Origin: Ruminococcus sp. OA3
Lineage (GTDB): Bacteria > Bacillota > Clostridia > Lachnospirales > Lachnospiraceae
Reading direction: 5' to 3'
NCBI RefSeq assembly: GCF_022440845.1
Contig: NZ_JAKNTO010000001.1
Coordinates: 248,001 to 312,000 of the forward strand
DNA length: 64,000 nucleotides
The notes under the pieces are model-generated. The model saw only the letters and a list, made by a program, of their open reading frames with translations. It made no database searches and was not told the origin of the DNA. This document shows positions 8,807 through 17,916 of the stretch, one piece after another (the stretch's first letter is position 1; the number at the start of each line of letters is the position of its first letter). Position numbers and translations under genes: made by a program.

Positions 8807-9574
8807 TCAGTCATCCTCCTTTCCGAGATATGCCTCAATCACCATCGGATTATTGCGCACCGCAGTGGGGTCCCCCTCCGCGAGCAGTTCGCCGTAGTTC
8901 AGAACATAGATCCGCTCACATACGTTCATGACAAATTTCATATCATGCTCAATCAGAAGGATCGTATAACCCAGATCACGCAGTTCCCTCACCATATGCA
9001 GCAATTCCTCCGTCTCCTGCTCGTTCATGCCTGCCGCAGGCTCATCCAGCAGCAGCAGCTTGGGATTCGTGGCAAGGGCGCGGGCGATCTCCAGCCGGCG
9101 CTGTTTGCCGTACGGAAGCGAGGACGCGAGTGCGAAACGGTCATCCCACAGATTCATCAGTTTCAGGTATTCCTCTGCACGTCTGCTGCATGCTTCCTCT
9201 TCCCTGCGCTTTTTCGGCGTATGAAAGATCGCATCAGCGAGATTGACCTTCGTATGGCCGTGCATCCCGAGAATCACATTATCCATCGCACTCAGTTTTG
9301 CGAACAGCCGGATGTTCTGAAAGGTGCGCCCAAAACCCCGGCGGGCGATCAGATACGGCTTTACTCCTGTGATGTCCTCGCCGTCCAGCTCGACTCTTCC
9401 CTCCGTCGGCGTGTAGATTCCGGTGACAATATTGAAAAGCGTCGTCTTTCCGGCGCCGTTTGGTCCGATAATGCCGACAATCTCTCCGGGTTCGATCTGC
9501 ATATTGATATTGGAAAGCGCTTTCAGCCCTCCGAACTTCTGAGTGACGCCGGTTACTTTCAATACACTACTCAT
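8807..9574 (-). CDS. livG: Branched-chain amino acid-type ABC transporter ATPase LivG
   Basis: A 255-residue ATPase with Walker A GPNGAGKTT, an LPYGKQRRLEIARAL signature and Walker B LLLLDEPAAGMN. The loop after the Q-loop is longer than in LivF, as usual for LivG. The ATG at 9574 lies within the last codons of livM (overlap ATGAGTAG), so translation is coupled; a GTG four codons upstream is a weaker choice. It would pair with LivF on the cytoplasmic side of LivH/LivM. Confidence 0.92.
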   Translation of the reverse strand: MSSVLKVTGVTQKFGGLKALSNINMQIEPGEIVGIIGPNGAGKTTLFNIVTGIYTPTEGRVELDGEDITGVKPYLIARRGFGRTFQNIRLFAKLSAMDNVILGMHGHTKVNLADAIFHTPKKRREEEACSRRAEEYLKLMNLWDDRFALASSLPYGKQRRLEIARALATNPKLLLLDEPAAGMNEQETEELLHMVRELRDLGYTILLIEHDMKFVMNVCERIYVLNYGELLAEGDPTAVRNNPMVIEAYLGKEDD

Positions 9575-10571
9575 TTGCACCTTCACCCGCCTTTTTCTCC
9601 GTGTGATTCAGCGTCAAACGCTGTTTGATATATTTAAAGTTTACATTTCCCAGAATACCATCCGGCTTTATCATCATCAGTACGACAATGATGATTCCAT
9701 AGACCAGGTTTCGGTACTGCGCCATCGCACGGATCGTCTCCGGCAGAATCGTCAGCACGGACGCTCCCAGGATCGTGCCCGGAATCGAGCCCAGACCGCC
9801 GAAGATCGCCATGATCAGCATGTCCATGGATGCCGCCGTCGTAAAGCTGGACGGGTCGATAAAGTTGATATAATGCGCGTAAAATGCGCCTGCCACGCCT
9901 ACGATCATGGATGATATGATAAATACCATGATCTTATAGCGGAACACATTGACCCCCATGGCGGACGCCGCCAGATCATCCTCGCGGATCGACATAACCG
10001 CAAGTCCGATACGGGAATGAACGATGCGGTACACGATCACCGCCGCCAGCACGACCAGAACCAGCATCACATAAAAGATCGAACGGTTACTGGTAAACTG
10101 GATGCCGAACAGATTGGGTGACGGGATACCCGCAATGCCGAGCGGTCCTCTCGTCAGGTTCATGGAATTCATCTCCACAAGTCTTACGATCTCACAGAAT
10201 CCCAGTGTCACGACCGTCAGATAATACCCTTTCAGGCGCAGCGTCGGCAGTCCAAGCAGAAGGCTGAACAGTCCGGCGACAACCGCCGAGACGATCATAC
10301 AGGTTCCCATGCCAAGTCCGGCACGCGTTGAGAGGATCGCTGCCGCATAAGCGCCGATTCCCCAGAAAGCCGCATGTCCCATGGTCATCAGCCCAAGAAA
10401 GCCGGTTAAAAGATTAAGACTCAGCGCGATCATGACATACATCATACAGATGGTCACGATACGCAGCATGTAAGAGGAATTGGTCATCAGTGGGAAGACA
10501 GCCAGTACCGCCACCAGCAGCACAGCCAGCTTATTCATATGTTTTGCAAAAAAATTCAGTATTTGATTCAT
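9567..10571 (-). CDS. livM: Branched-chain amino acid-type ABC transporter permease LivM
   Basis: A 334-residue permease with about nine to ten membrane segments and the LivM landmarks GLLTGFLGLMTMGHAAFWGIGAY (read here in parts), RLKGYYLTVVTLGF and the SIREDDLAASAMGV coupling helix. The ATG at 10571 follows AAGGAGG; in-frame codons upstream overlap the end of livH and lack a site. It forms the channel with LivH. Confidence 0.9.
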   Translation of the reverse strand: MNQILNFFAKHMNKLAVLLVAVLAVFPLMTNSSYMLRIVTICMMYVMIALSLNLLTGFLGLMTMGHAAFWGIGAYAAAILSTRAGLGMGTCMIVSAVVAGLFSLLLGLPTLRLKGYYLTVVTLGFCEIVRLVEMNSMNLTRGPLGIAGIPSPNLFGIQFTSNRSIFYVMLVLVVLAAVIVYRIVHSRIGLAVMSIREDDLAASAMGVNVFRYKIMVFIISSMIVGVAGAFYAHYINFIDPSSFTTAASMDMLIMAIFGGLGSIPGTILGASVLTILPETIRAMAQYRNLVYGIIIVVLMMIKPDGILGNVNFKYIKQRLTLNHTEKKAGEGANE

Positions 10572-10587
10572 GACAGCCGCCCCCTCC

Positions 10588-11466
10588 TTATACTTTATTG
10601 ATTTTCTTCCGCCCAAATAAACCGGCGGGTTTGATCAGAATCACAAGAATCAAAATCGCAAACGCAATGGCATCCCGGTAGCCGGAGCTGATATAACTTG
10701 CACCCAATGTTTCGAACAGGCCGACCAGAAGACCGCCCACCATCGCACCCGGAAGAATCCCGACACCGCCCAGTACGGCGGATGCCATCGTTTTCATGCC
10801 CACGGCAAAGCCCGTATTGATATCAATGGACTGGTAATACATGCCCACCAGAGTGCCGGCGATGGACGCCAGCATCGAAGCGATGACAAAAGTCAGGGAG
10901 ATGATAAGATTCACATTAATCCCCATCAGTTTTGCCGCATCCGCATTCTGCGCCGTGCACCGCATCGCTTTCCCAAACTTTGTTTTATAGGTGACTGCCG
11001 ATAGCAGTACCATCAATACCAGCGCAACAGCCAGGATAATCAGCTGACTGGAGTTGACCGTGGTATTTCCGATTTTGATTTTGCCAAAATCAATAATGTT
11101 GGGGTATGGTTTCGTCTGGCTTCCGAAAAATAGTAAAATTACATTGTCTATGACCGTCGCTATCCCCATTGTCGTAATCAGACCGGTCAGTTTTGGTGCC
11201 TTCTTAATTCGAAGGCGCCGAAGGCCAAAGCGGTCCAGGCAAAATCCCACTGCACCGGTCGCTATGATACTGATCGTAAACGCCAGCAGGAAATGACCGT
11301 CCAGGCCAAGATAGACCATCAGCGTGATATAACCGCCCAGCATATATACCGATCCATTTGCAAAATTCACCAGCTCCAACACGCCAAACACCATCGAGAA
11401 TCCGATCGCTACCAACGCATAAGTGCTGCCAATGGTCAATCCGTTTAATATCTGTTCCAACAGCAT
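10588..11466 (-). CDS. livH: Branched-chain amino acid-type ABC transporter permease LivH
   Basis: A 292-residue permease with about eight membrane segments. The start LLEQILNGLTIGSTYALVAI, the segment FSMVFGVLELVNFANGSVYM and the coupling-helix region AMRCTAQNADAAKLMGINV are characteristic of LivH. AAGGATGG precedes the ATG. It lies 36 bases downstream of the UroD-like gene and 17 bases upstream of livM, and is clearly co-transcribed. Confidence 0.9.
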   Translation of the reverse strand: MLLEQILNGLTIGSTYALVAIGFSMVFGVLELVNFANGSVYMLGGYITLMVYLGLDGHFLLAFTISIIATGAVGFCLDRFGLRRLRIKKAPKLTGLITTMGIATVIDNVILLFFGSQTKPYPNIIDFGKIKIGNTTVNSSQLIILAVALVLMVLLSAVTYKTKFGKAMRCTAQNADAAKLMGINVNLIISLTFVIASMLASIAGTLVGMYYQSIDINTGFAVGMKTMASAVLGGVGILPGAMVGGLLVGLFETLGASYISSGYRDAIAFAILILVILIKPAGLFGRKKINKV

Positions 11467-11502
11467 CTTTGTGCACCATCCTTAGTAGATAAATATGAAC
11501 AG

Positions 11503-12570
11503 TTACTTTACAAGTCCTTCCTCCTGTACGACCTCCTGCATCAGAGTGAACACATACCGGTCCACATCCAGCGGCAGTGCACAGCCCGGCGCGAAAATAA
11601 AACGATAATCCCCGCATTCCTCCAGAGCCGTCAGGAGCCTTCGGCGCAGTACGTCTTTGATCGCCTCTCTGTCGTTGTCTGCATTCACAAAGTCATGATG
11701 CTGATCAATGCCTCCGATCAGCACCTTATCCGGATACATATCACGAACCGTTTTAATGGATGTCAGCCTGGACATATCTGCAATCTTAGTACAGTTCTCC
11801 CAGTTAAATGCCTGAATACCCTCGTAGTCCAGAAATTCTTCAAACTGAAGCTTCTCACAGTAATGCAGGTGCATCATATTAAACCAGGTGCGGTCCTTGA
11901 TATATCTCAGTAATTCTTTATCATACGGCCGGCAGAATTCCGCGATCTGTTCGTCTGTGACAAGCGCCCCGCTCGCCCACTGTGTGGAGAGGAAAATTCC
12001 GTCCACCCCTGTCGCGATCATACGGTCCAGCAGCTTTTTATTGGTTTCCAGCAGCGCTTCAAGCGCCCTGTGTACTTCTTTTGGATGTTCCACCATCATC
12101 TGCACAGCCGGCGCAGGGTTGCATGAGTGCAGCATCTCCTGCATCCACGTCAATGGTGTAAAGATCGTTGCCAATACGGGGACCTCGCCTCTGTAGTGTT
12201 CACAGACACCCTTTGCAATCGCGATTTCTCTTTGGAACACCGGGTTTTCATCCGGGTCAAGGACCGGAAGGGCCGCCAGATCCTCCGGTGTTTTCACCGG
12301 ATATTCCAGGAACTCTCCGGACCATTCCCCGGGATCGTTTCTCCAGCGGATCTTCGCACCGTATGCCTCGGCAAAATAATGTCCGTTGCTCATCAGCTTT
12401 ACAAAATCCCAGCCATTATTGTCCGTAAAATCGATCGTCGCCTTTACAAAGTCTTTTACATGACGGTCTACCATCGGCATGTGCAGCCAACCCGACACGC
12501 CAATCCTGTCGGAAGGTCTGTTGTCAATCATTGCCTGAATTCGTTCTTTCTTAGTCATCAGTCTGTTCAT
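11503..12570 (-). CDS. Uroporphyrinogen decarboxylase/MtaA-CmuA family protein
   Basis: A protein of about 355 residues in the URO-D superfamily. Members include heme-pathway decarboxylases and the zinc-dependent methylcorrinoid methyltransferases MtaA, MtbA and CmuA. The C-terminal region TWFNMMHLHYCEKL and IGGIDQHHDFVNADNDREAIKDVLRR matches the methyltransferase or catabolic branch better than HemE. It sits between the substrate-binding protein and livH, so it acts on something linked to this transporter. Two starts are possible, ATG 12570 (three bases from GGA) and ATG 12558 (14 bases). No corrinoid protein gene is visible nearby, so a methyl-transfer role is unproven. Confidence 0.7.
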   Translation of the reverse strand: MNRLMTKKERIQAMIDNRPSDRIGVSGWLHMPMVDRHVKDFVKATIDFTDNNGWDFVKLMSNGHYFAEAYGAKIRWRNDPGEWSGEFLEYPVKTPEDLAALPVLDPDENPVFQREIAIAKGVCEHYRGEVPVLATIFTPLTWMQEMLHSCNPAPAVQMMVEHPKEVHRALEALLETNKKLLDRMIATGVDGIFLSTQWASGALVTDEQIAEFCRPYDKELLRYIKDRTWFNMMHLHYCEKLQFEEFLDYEGIQAFNWENCTKIADMSRLTSIKTVRDMYPDKVLIGGIDQHHDFVNADNDREAIKDVLRRRLLTALEECGDYRFIFAPGCALPLDVDRYVFTLMQEVVQEEGLVK

Positions 12571-12580
12571 ATTCCTTTCA

Positions 12581-13789
12581 TCAATAATCATAGGGAGCAA
12601 ATTCGCCGTCAATCACGGTATACACAAATACGTCTTTCACCACATTGTTTCCGTTTTCAAATGACATATTTTTTCCTGATGTAATCTCGATCGGAACGGT
12701 GAGCATTTCTTCAACCAGCGCCTTGGGATCATCGGTTCCGACATTCTTTGCCGCCGTCATGGCAAGCATCGCAGAATCGTATGCAGAGGCGGCAAACCCG
12801 TCGCAGGGGGTGTCCGGATATTTCTCGTTGTAGCGTGTTGTGAAGTCCTTCAGATAATCGGTGTAATCCGCAACCTGCATGATAGAGTCCAGGTAAACCG
12901 GTGTCGTACCCGCCAGCACGATGCCGTTTGCCTTTTCCCCTGCGATGTCCAGGAACTCCTGCTTGAATACGTTGCCGGGACCCGCGATCTGTACGCCGTC
13001 GAGACCGATATTGTCAATCTGGATCAGGATGTTAGCCACGTCATTATACTCACCGTCTATATAAAGAATCCCCGGTTTCGCTTCTTTGATCTTGGAGATC
13101 AGCGGGGTAAAGTCTTTAGTCTGCTGGGGCACAAAGTTATCCGTCATAACAACCTTGCCGCCAAGCTCCTCGTATACCTCCGTCAGGATCTGGGCGCCTG
13201 TCACACCAAGGTCTGTATTCTGGTGCAGGATCGCGAGATCTTTTCCGTCAAACTGATCGTAAAGCATTTTAGCGGTAGCTGTTCTCTCGATATCCGCAAC
13301 CGGAGAAACGGGAATCAGCATATCCCCCATACCCGGGAAGTCCGGATGAGAAGTATTCGGGGAGACCATCGGCATGGAAGCCTTCTGGTATACCGGAGCT
13401 GCCGCCATGGAAACGGATGAACCAAAGGAACCGACGACTGCAAATACATCATCTTCCTCAATAATCTTGTTTGCAAGGTTAATCGCTTCTTTTTGGTCAC
13501 CCTTATCATCATTGATTTCAAGGATCACATCTTCTCCGTCCAGTCCTCCTGCCGCATTAAAGTCTTCCACTGCCATTTTCAGGGCATTCTGATAACTGAT
13601 ACCGTACTGCATCAGGTTGCCGGTCAGCGGGATGGATGCGGCGATCGTATGCCTGCCCGATGCATCACCGGAATTTTCTGATTTGCTGTTTTCATTTGTA
13701 CTGTTTCCGGAATCGCTTCCTTGGTCGCATCCCGCCAGCATAGAAACTGCCAGGGTACCAGTCAAAGCAAATGCTACAAGTTTTTTCAT
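12581..13789 (-). CDS. ABC transporter substrate-binding lipoprotein, LivJ/LivK type
   Basis: A 402-residue extracellular receptor. The ATG at 13789 follows AAAGGAGGACGAAAG. It begins with a lipoprotein signal peptide (MKKLVAFALTGTLAVS, lipobox LAGC near residue 21) and a Ser/Asn-rich linker. Two periplasmic-binding type 1 lobes follow, with typical segments GNLMQYGISYQNALKMAVED and VFAVVGSFGSSVSMAAAPVY. It is the first gene of the operon with LivHMGF. The high number of acidic residues and lack of close similarity to a named LivJ leave the ligand open. The upstream region is shared with the divergent peptidase gene. Confidence 0.88.
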   Translation of the reverse strand: MKKLVAFALTGTLAVSMLAGCDQGSDSGNSTNENSKSENSGDASGRHTIAASIPLTGNLMQYGISYQNALKMAVEDFNAAGGLDGEDVILEINDDKGDQKEAINLANKIIEEDDVFAVVGSFGSSVSMAAAPVYQKASMPMVSPNTSHPDFPGMGDMLIPVSPVADIERTATAKMLYDQFDGKDLAILHQNTDLGVTGAQILTEVYEELGGKVVMTDNFVPQQTKDFTPLISKIKEAKPGILYIDGEYNDVANILIQIDNIGLDGVQIAGPGNVFKQEFLDIAGEKANGIVLAGTTPVYLDSIMQVADYTDYLKDFTTRYNEKYPDTPCDGFAASAYDSAMLAMTAAKNVGTDDPKALVEEMLTVPIEITSGKNMSFENGNNVVKDVFVYTVIDGEFAPYDY

Positions 13790-13933
13790 CTTTCGTCCTC
13801 CTTTTGTTTTATAACACCGTGCTTCCAGAGGCTGCTGCCTCTTAATTGGCTTTATTCTAGCATTAATAATAATAAAAATCATGCCGAATCGCCGCAATAA
13901 TTCACAATTCTTGTTGTCATATTTGCAAAGTAA

Positions 13934-13962
13934 TTGACATTAATTCTTAATTCATTTAATCT
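13934..13962 (+). promoter_or_regulatory. Predicted sigma-A promoter of peptidase/AraC/EamA operon
   Basis: TTGACA (13934-13939), 17 bases, then TAATCT (13957-13962), in the correct orientation and 63 bases upstream of the GTG start at 14025. The divergent Liv operon probably uses a weaker TTGCGG (13892-13897), 17 bases, TATTAT (13869-13874) on the other strand. Confidence 0.55.
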
Positions 13963-14024
13963 CTTAGATAATACATGCCTTATTTTTTATTCGCAAAAAC
14001 TATATAAAGAAGGAGGTAGTACAA

Positions 14025-15425
14025 GTGTATTCGTCAGAAAATAAAATCGATGCATGGATTTCAGCGCATAAAGAGGAAATGGTTGCCCATATTAAGCGTC
14101 TGATTCACGTGCAAAGTATTTCAACACCTTGTACTTTTCAGGAATATCCCTTTGGAGCCGGTTGTGCCAGTGCTTTGGATTACATGCTTGAGCTGGCTGG
14201 TGATCTCGGGCTTACAACAAGAAATTATGATTATTACTGCGGCAGTGCAGTTTTACAGGGCCGCACGGACCGAACGATCGGTATCTTCGTACACCTGGAT
14301 ACTACGCCGGTTTCAGATATGTGGCTTCAGGATCCTTTTGAGGCAGTGGAAAGAAATGGTTACATTATCGGAATCGGCTCAGAAGATAATAAGGGGGCAG
14401 CCGTATCCATGCTGTATCTGCTGCGGTGCCTGAAAGATCTGGAGATTACGCTTGACCACACGATACTGGTAGTCTTCGGCTGCGGCAAAAAAGCCAGGAT
14501 GGAGGACATGGATTATTTTCTCCGGCACGAAAAAGCGCCGGAGCTCTCTCTGGTCGCCGATGCAAGTTTCCCCGTATGCATTGGCGAAAAAGGAAGCGCT
14601 AACTTTGAACTGACCTGTCCGATATGCGATGAGCATCTGGTGGATTTTCGTTCCGGTCTCGCCGCCAACATGATACCAGGCTGTGCCTTCGCGCTGTTAA
14701 AAGATCTTACTCTTGAAGAAGTGATGGAGCGCCTGGATAAGGATTCCCGATGTGTCGTAATTCCGGTGGATCCCTACGTAAAAATCGACATTGGCGGACT
14801 GGGCGGCCACGCCGCTTTTCCAGAGGGAAGCCGTTCCCCTATTCCACTGCTGGCTGATATTTTGCTCTCTCATCAGCTTGTCGGTTCGTCTGCCCCTTAT
14901 ATCCGTTTTTTGAGAGATACGTATCAGTCTTATAACGGTGCCCCTTTTGGGCTGGATGAGCAGGATGAAACATTTGGCTATTCAACACATATCTGCGGTA
15001 CGGTCGGCATTCAGCACGGTACCATGCGTCAGATCATTAATGTCCGGTATATCTCACAGTTGACGGGGGCAGAGGTATCAAAGAGAGTGTGCGAAACGGC
15101 AGGCAGGGCAGGCATCAGCTGCCGCCTTCTCTCCGACACGCCTCCCCATACGCCGGAAGCCTGTCTGAAACCACTGACACCCGTACTGACTTCCATTGTC
15201 AATCACGTACTCGGTACCAGCCTCCATGAATATACGATGGGCGGCGTCACTTATGCGCAGAAGCTACCCAACGCCATATCGTTCGGTCCTAACAGAGACG
15301 ACCTGCCCACACCCCTCGGATGGGGACGCGGCCATATGGCAAATGAAGCAGTACGTATTCAGGATCTACTGAACGCATTAAAAATATATGCGTTATCATT
15401 GCACCGCATTGACACGATGTTTTAA
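14025..15425 (+). CDS. M20-family (PepV-like) peptidase homologue lacking the catalytic Glu pair
   Basis: A 466-residue protein of the M20 dizinc aminoacylase/dipeptidase family. AGGAGG (14011-14016) is 8 bases from a GTG start. Metal-site motifs HLDTTPV (near residue 88), GSEDNKG (near 120), DASFP (near 180) and GRGHMANEA near the C-terminus are kept, as is the lid motif GGHAAFPEGSRSP. The motif that normally reads GT(D/N)EE, holding the general-base and metal-bridging glutamates, is GCGKKA (near residue 150). Glutamates to lysines would abolish normal hydrolysis, so this may be a non-enzymatic binding protein or a changed activity. It heads an operon with an AraC regulator and an EamA exporter. 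Confidence 0.8.
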   Translation: MYSSENKIDAWISAHKEEMVAHIKRLIHVQSISTPCTFQEYPFGAGCASALDYMLELAGDLGLTTRNYDYYCGSAVLQGRTDRTIGIFVHLDTTPVSDMWLQDPFEAVERNGYIIGIGSEDNKGAAVSMLYLLRCLKDLEITLDHTILVVFGCGKKARMEDMDYFLRHEKAPELSLVADASFPVCIGEKGSANFELTCPICDEHLVDFRSGLAANMIPGCAFALLKDLTLEEVMERLDKDSRCVVIPVDPYVKIDIGGLGGHAAFPEGSRSPIPLLADILLSHQLVGSSAPYIRFLRDTYQSYNGAPFGLDEQDETFGYSTHICGTVGIQHGTMRQIINVRYISQLTGAEVSKRVCETAGRAGISCRLLSDTPPHTPEACLKPLTPVLTSIVNHVLGTSLHEYTMGGVTYAQKLPNAISFGPNRDDLPTPLGWGRGHMANEAVRIQDLLNALKIYALSLHRIDTMF

Positions 15426-15464
15426 CTATTATTCAGTAATCACAACGACAGTAGGTGAAAGATT

Positions 15465-16289
15465 ATGCAGGAAATCAGAGAACAAAACTTTCAGACTTAC
15501 AACGACACTTCATCTGTAAATATATGCAAATTTCATCATGAATTTCAGGCTAAAGAGGTCCCGCTCCACTCCCATGAAGAATACTGTGAATTGGTTTATC
15601 TGCAGAAGGGCAAGGCCGCTCTTAGCATAGGCGGTCAGTCCATTCAGGCACAAAGCGGTGCACTTATCTTCCTGGAGAAGGCGATCGCTCATGAGGGATC
15701 TTATCAGGCGCTGGAACGATGTGGCAAAATGGAGCGATATGTATTAAAATTAAGAAATACGGACCGGCTGCTGCCGCCGGAATATCATCCGGTGATCAGT
15801 CTCGATACTCCCCGCATCCTGACCTCCCTGTTTCAGCTGATTGAACGCGAGTACCTGTCACGTGAAGCGGGCTGGGAGCTTATATGCACAAACACGCTGG
15901 AAACACTGCTGCAGCTCATCCGCCGAAACGCCCAGCCCGTACAGAGCATCCCGGAATCCAGCACGCGGGTCCAGCAGCTGGCGGATGATATTATCGCCTA
16001 TATACATACGCATTACTGTGAGAAGATCAGTCTGCAGTCCGTGGCTGACAATTTTTATATCAGCCCCTACTACCTGTCTCATCTTTTAAAAGATCAGCGG
16101 AATATTTCCATGATGCAGTATGTGATTCAGCTGCGCATCAGTGAAGCCCAGATGCTGCTCCGTGATACCGATTATTCCGTCCAGCAGATTGCAAAAATGA
16201 CGGGCTACCAAAATTTTAATTATTTCCTGAATGTCTTTAAGAAAAAAACCGGAACGACACCAAATACATATCGTTCCAGGCATTATTAA
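15465..16289 (+). CDS. AraC-family transcriptional regulator with cupin domain
   Basis: A 274-residue regulator. The N-terminal cupin (PLHSHEEYCELVYLQKG near residue 33) is followed by a C-terminal AraC domain with SLQSVADNFYISPYYLSHLL and QQIAKMTGYQNFNYFLNVFK, ending GTTPNTYRSRHY. The start is ATG 15465 after GTGAAAG. It is the middle gene of the M20/AraC/EamA operon and probably controls that operon, the divergent Liv operon, or both. Ligand unknown. Confidence 0.86.
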   Translation: MQEIREQNFQTYNDTSSVNICKFHHEFQAKEVPLHSHEEYCELVYLQKGKAALSIGGQSIQAQSGALIFLEKAIAHEGSYQALERCGKMERYVLKLRNTDRLLPPEYHPVISLDTPRILTSLFQLIEREYLSREAGWELICTNTLETLLQLIRRNAQPVQSIPESSTRVQQLADDIIAYIHTHYCEKISLQSVADNFYISPYYLSHLLKDQRNISMMQYVIQLRISEAQMLLRDTDYSVQQIAKMTGYQNFNYFLNVFKKKTGTTPNTYRSRHY

Positions 16290-16303
16290 AAGGAGTACAA
16301 GTT

Positions 16304-17242
16304 ATGATACCGACGCAAAAAAAATTTAACGCCGGGATATTTTTTCCGGCGCTTCTGTGTACCTTACTGTGGGGAAGTGCGTTTCCCTGTGTGAAGGTGG
16401 GATATCAGCTGTTTCAGATCAGCAGTGACGCTACCTTTCAGAAACTGGTTTTTGCCGGATGGCGTTTTAGCCTTGCCGGTCTTCTGGTTCTGATCATTGC
16501 CAGGGTTATCGGACGTCAGAATATCATTCCCCGCAGGGGACAGTGGGGAGGCGTGATTGTCATGGCGCTCCTGCAGACCGGAGTGCAATATGCCTTATTT
16601 TATATCGCCATGTCTCACACCACCGGCACGAGGGGCTCTGTCATCACCGGATCCGCAGTCTTTTTCTCTGTGATTGGGGCACATTATTTATTTAAAAATG
16701 ACAAGCTGACAAGATTAAAAGGAATCGGCTGCTTCATCGGTTTTGCGGGCGTTATCCTGATCAATTTGAACGGTTCGGGCACCGCCGAGTCAGGCGTTCA
16801 TTTTATGGGCGAGGGGCTGATGCTGCTGTCTGCGATCTGTACAGGTCTCGCAGCCCCCGTGTGCAAACGTCTGACAGACAACGGCCTCGCGCCCATGATG
16901 ATCACCGGATGGCAGATGCTGCTCGGCGGGTTCATGCTGCTGGCTATGGGATATTCCGGCGGCGGCTCTCTCACAACCGTCACCCCACAGGGAATCGGAC
17001 TTTTAGCTTATATGATTCTGCTGTCTGCAGTTGCCTTCTCCGTATGGAGTATCTTACTGAAAAAATATTCCACCAGCAGCGTGGCTATTTACAACTTCCT
17101 GGTTCCCGTCTTCGGAACGCTGCTGAGCGGAATCATCCTGGGCGAGAAGATCGTGTCCCTCCGAAATTTTGCTTCCCTTGTTCTCGTATGTGCCGGTATT
17201 TATTTTGTAAACCGCGGACCGAAAACAGCTGCCGTTAAATGA
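16304..17242 (+). CDS. EamA-family (DMT superfamily) transporter
   Basis: A 312-residue inner-membrane protein with ten hydrophobic segments forming two EamA repeats. The first begins ALLCTLLWGSAFPCVKVG and the second LSAICTGLAAPVCKRL; each repeat ends with a helix followed by a basic residue. AAAGGAG precedes the ATG. Members export amino acids, metabolites or nucleotide sugars. It closes the operon begun by the M20-type protein, which would fit export of a peptide-derived or amidated compound. Substrate and direction are inferred only. Confidence 0.85.
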   Translation: MIPTQKKFNAGIFFPALLCTLLWGSAFPCVKVGYQLFQISSDATFQKLVFAGWRFSLAGLLVLIIARVIGRQNIIPRRGQWGGVIVMALLQTGVQYALFYIAMSHTTGTRGSVITGSAVFFSVIGAHYLFKNDKLTRLKGIGCFIGFAGVILINLNGSGTAESGVHFMGEGLMLLSAICTGLAAPVCKRLTDNGLAPMMITGWQMLLGGFMLLAMGYSGGGSLTTVTPQGIGLLAYMILLSAVAFSVWSILLKKYSTSSVAIYNFLVPVFGTLLSGIILGEKIVSLRNFASLVLVCAGIYFVNRGPKTAAVK

Positions 17243-17328
17243 TGGATCGCCACACGGATATTTATATTATGATGCCAGGGGCACTTGTTTAGCGCCTGTC
17301 GAAGCTAAGAAGCGGGAGTACGAAGTGC

Positions 17329-17371
17329 GGAGAAATCCGCAGACATCAGGGGGCAAAATACCTTTTGCCCC
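17329..17371. other. Structured intergenic segment with two hairpins
   Basis: GCGGA-GAAA-TCCGC (17329-17342) is followed by GGGGCAAAA/TTTTGCCCC (17350-17371). There is no T-tract and no open frame, so it is unlike a simple terminator. It could be the 3' end of the EamA message or a small structured RNA. I do not recognise it. Confidence 0.3.
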
Positions 17372-17405
17372 AACATCATATTATAAAGCTTCTGAAACGG
17401 AAAAA

Positions 17406-17435
17406 CAGCGCAATGCCATATCCGGCATTGCACTG
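17406..17435 (-). terminator. Intrinsic terminator of the CD3324-family gene
   Basis: CAGCGCAATGCC (17406-17417) pairs with GGCATTGCACTG (17424-17435) with one mismatch. On the minus strand the stem is followed by TTTTTCC, so it terminates the gene ending at 17479. It may also stop plus-strand transcripts from the EamA gene. Confidence 0.65.
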
Positions 17436-17478
17436 TTCTCTGGTTTACCAAACACAGGCCATTCCTGGCCTCTTATTT

Positions 17479-17745
17479 TTATGCCCGGTAGATGATTTTA
17501 CGAATGGCATGAACAGACAGATTGTATTCTTCCGCCAGTTCTTCCACGGACCATCCGCCGTGATAAGCATCGATAATTTTTTGATTTCTCAGCTGCAATT
17601 CCCTCCGGTAACCGGTCAGTTCGCCCCAGCCCCTCTTCTGCCGTCCAGGCTCCGCGGGCACATAGAGATATCCACCCTGTATATAACCCTGCAGTTCCTT
17701 AACCAGTTTCTCGGGAAGCACAGCCTTTGCGTTTACATATTTCAT
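17479..17745 (-). CDS. CD3324-family small helix-turn-helix protein
   Basis: An 88-residue protein starting MKYVNAKAVLPEKLVKELQ at ATG 17745, after GGGAGGAGC. The first half resembles the segment of CD3324-type proteins that ends in GGYLYVPAE. The C-terminal part (NQKIIDAYHGGWSVEELAEE, then YNLSVHAIRKII) is a helix-turn-helix with Mor-activator-like spacing. It is a presumed small DNA-binding protein, transcribed alone with its own terminator. Targets unknown. Confidence 0.65.
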   Translation of the reverse strand: MKYVNAKAVLPEKLVKELQGYIQGGYLYVPAEPGRQKRGWGELTGYRRELQLRNQKIIDAYHGGWSVEELAEEYNLSVHAIRKIIYRA

Positions 17746-17916
17746 GCGGGCTCCTCCCTGATCAATCTCAGTCAAGCAGCAAAGCCAGCATAATTACGCA
17801 GCGACTTTTAGACTACTCCATGCAAATGTCGCTGCCCGCCGGCTTTGCATGGAGAAAAACCTGATTTCTCTTCTTCATCCGATCCCTTCTTTCTTCCCCC
17901 ATTCCAGAGAATGCAT

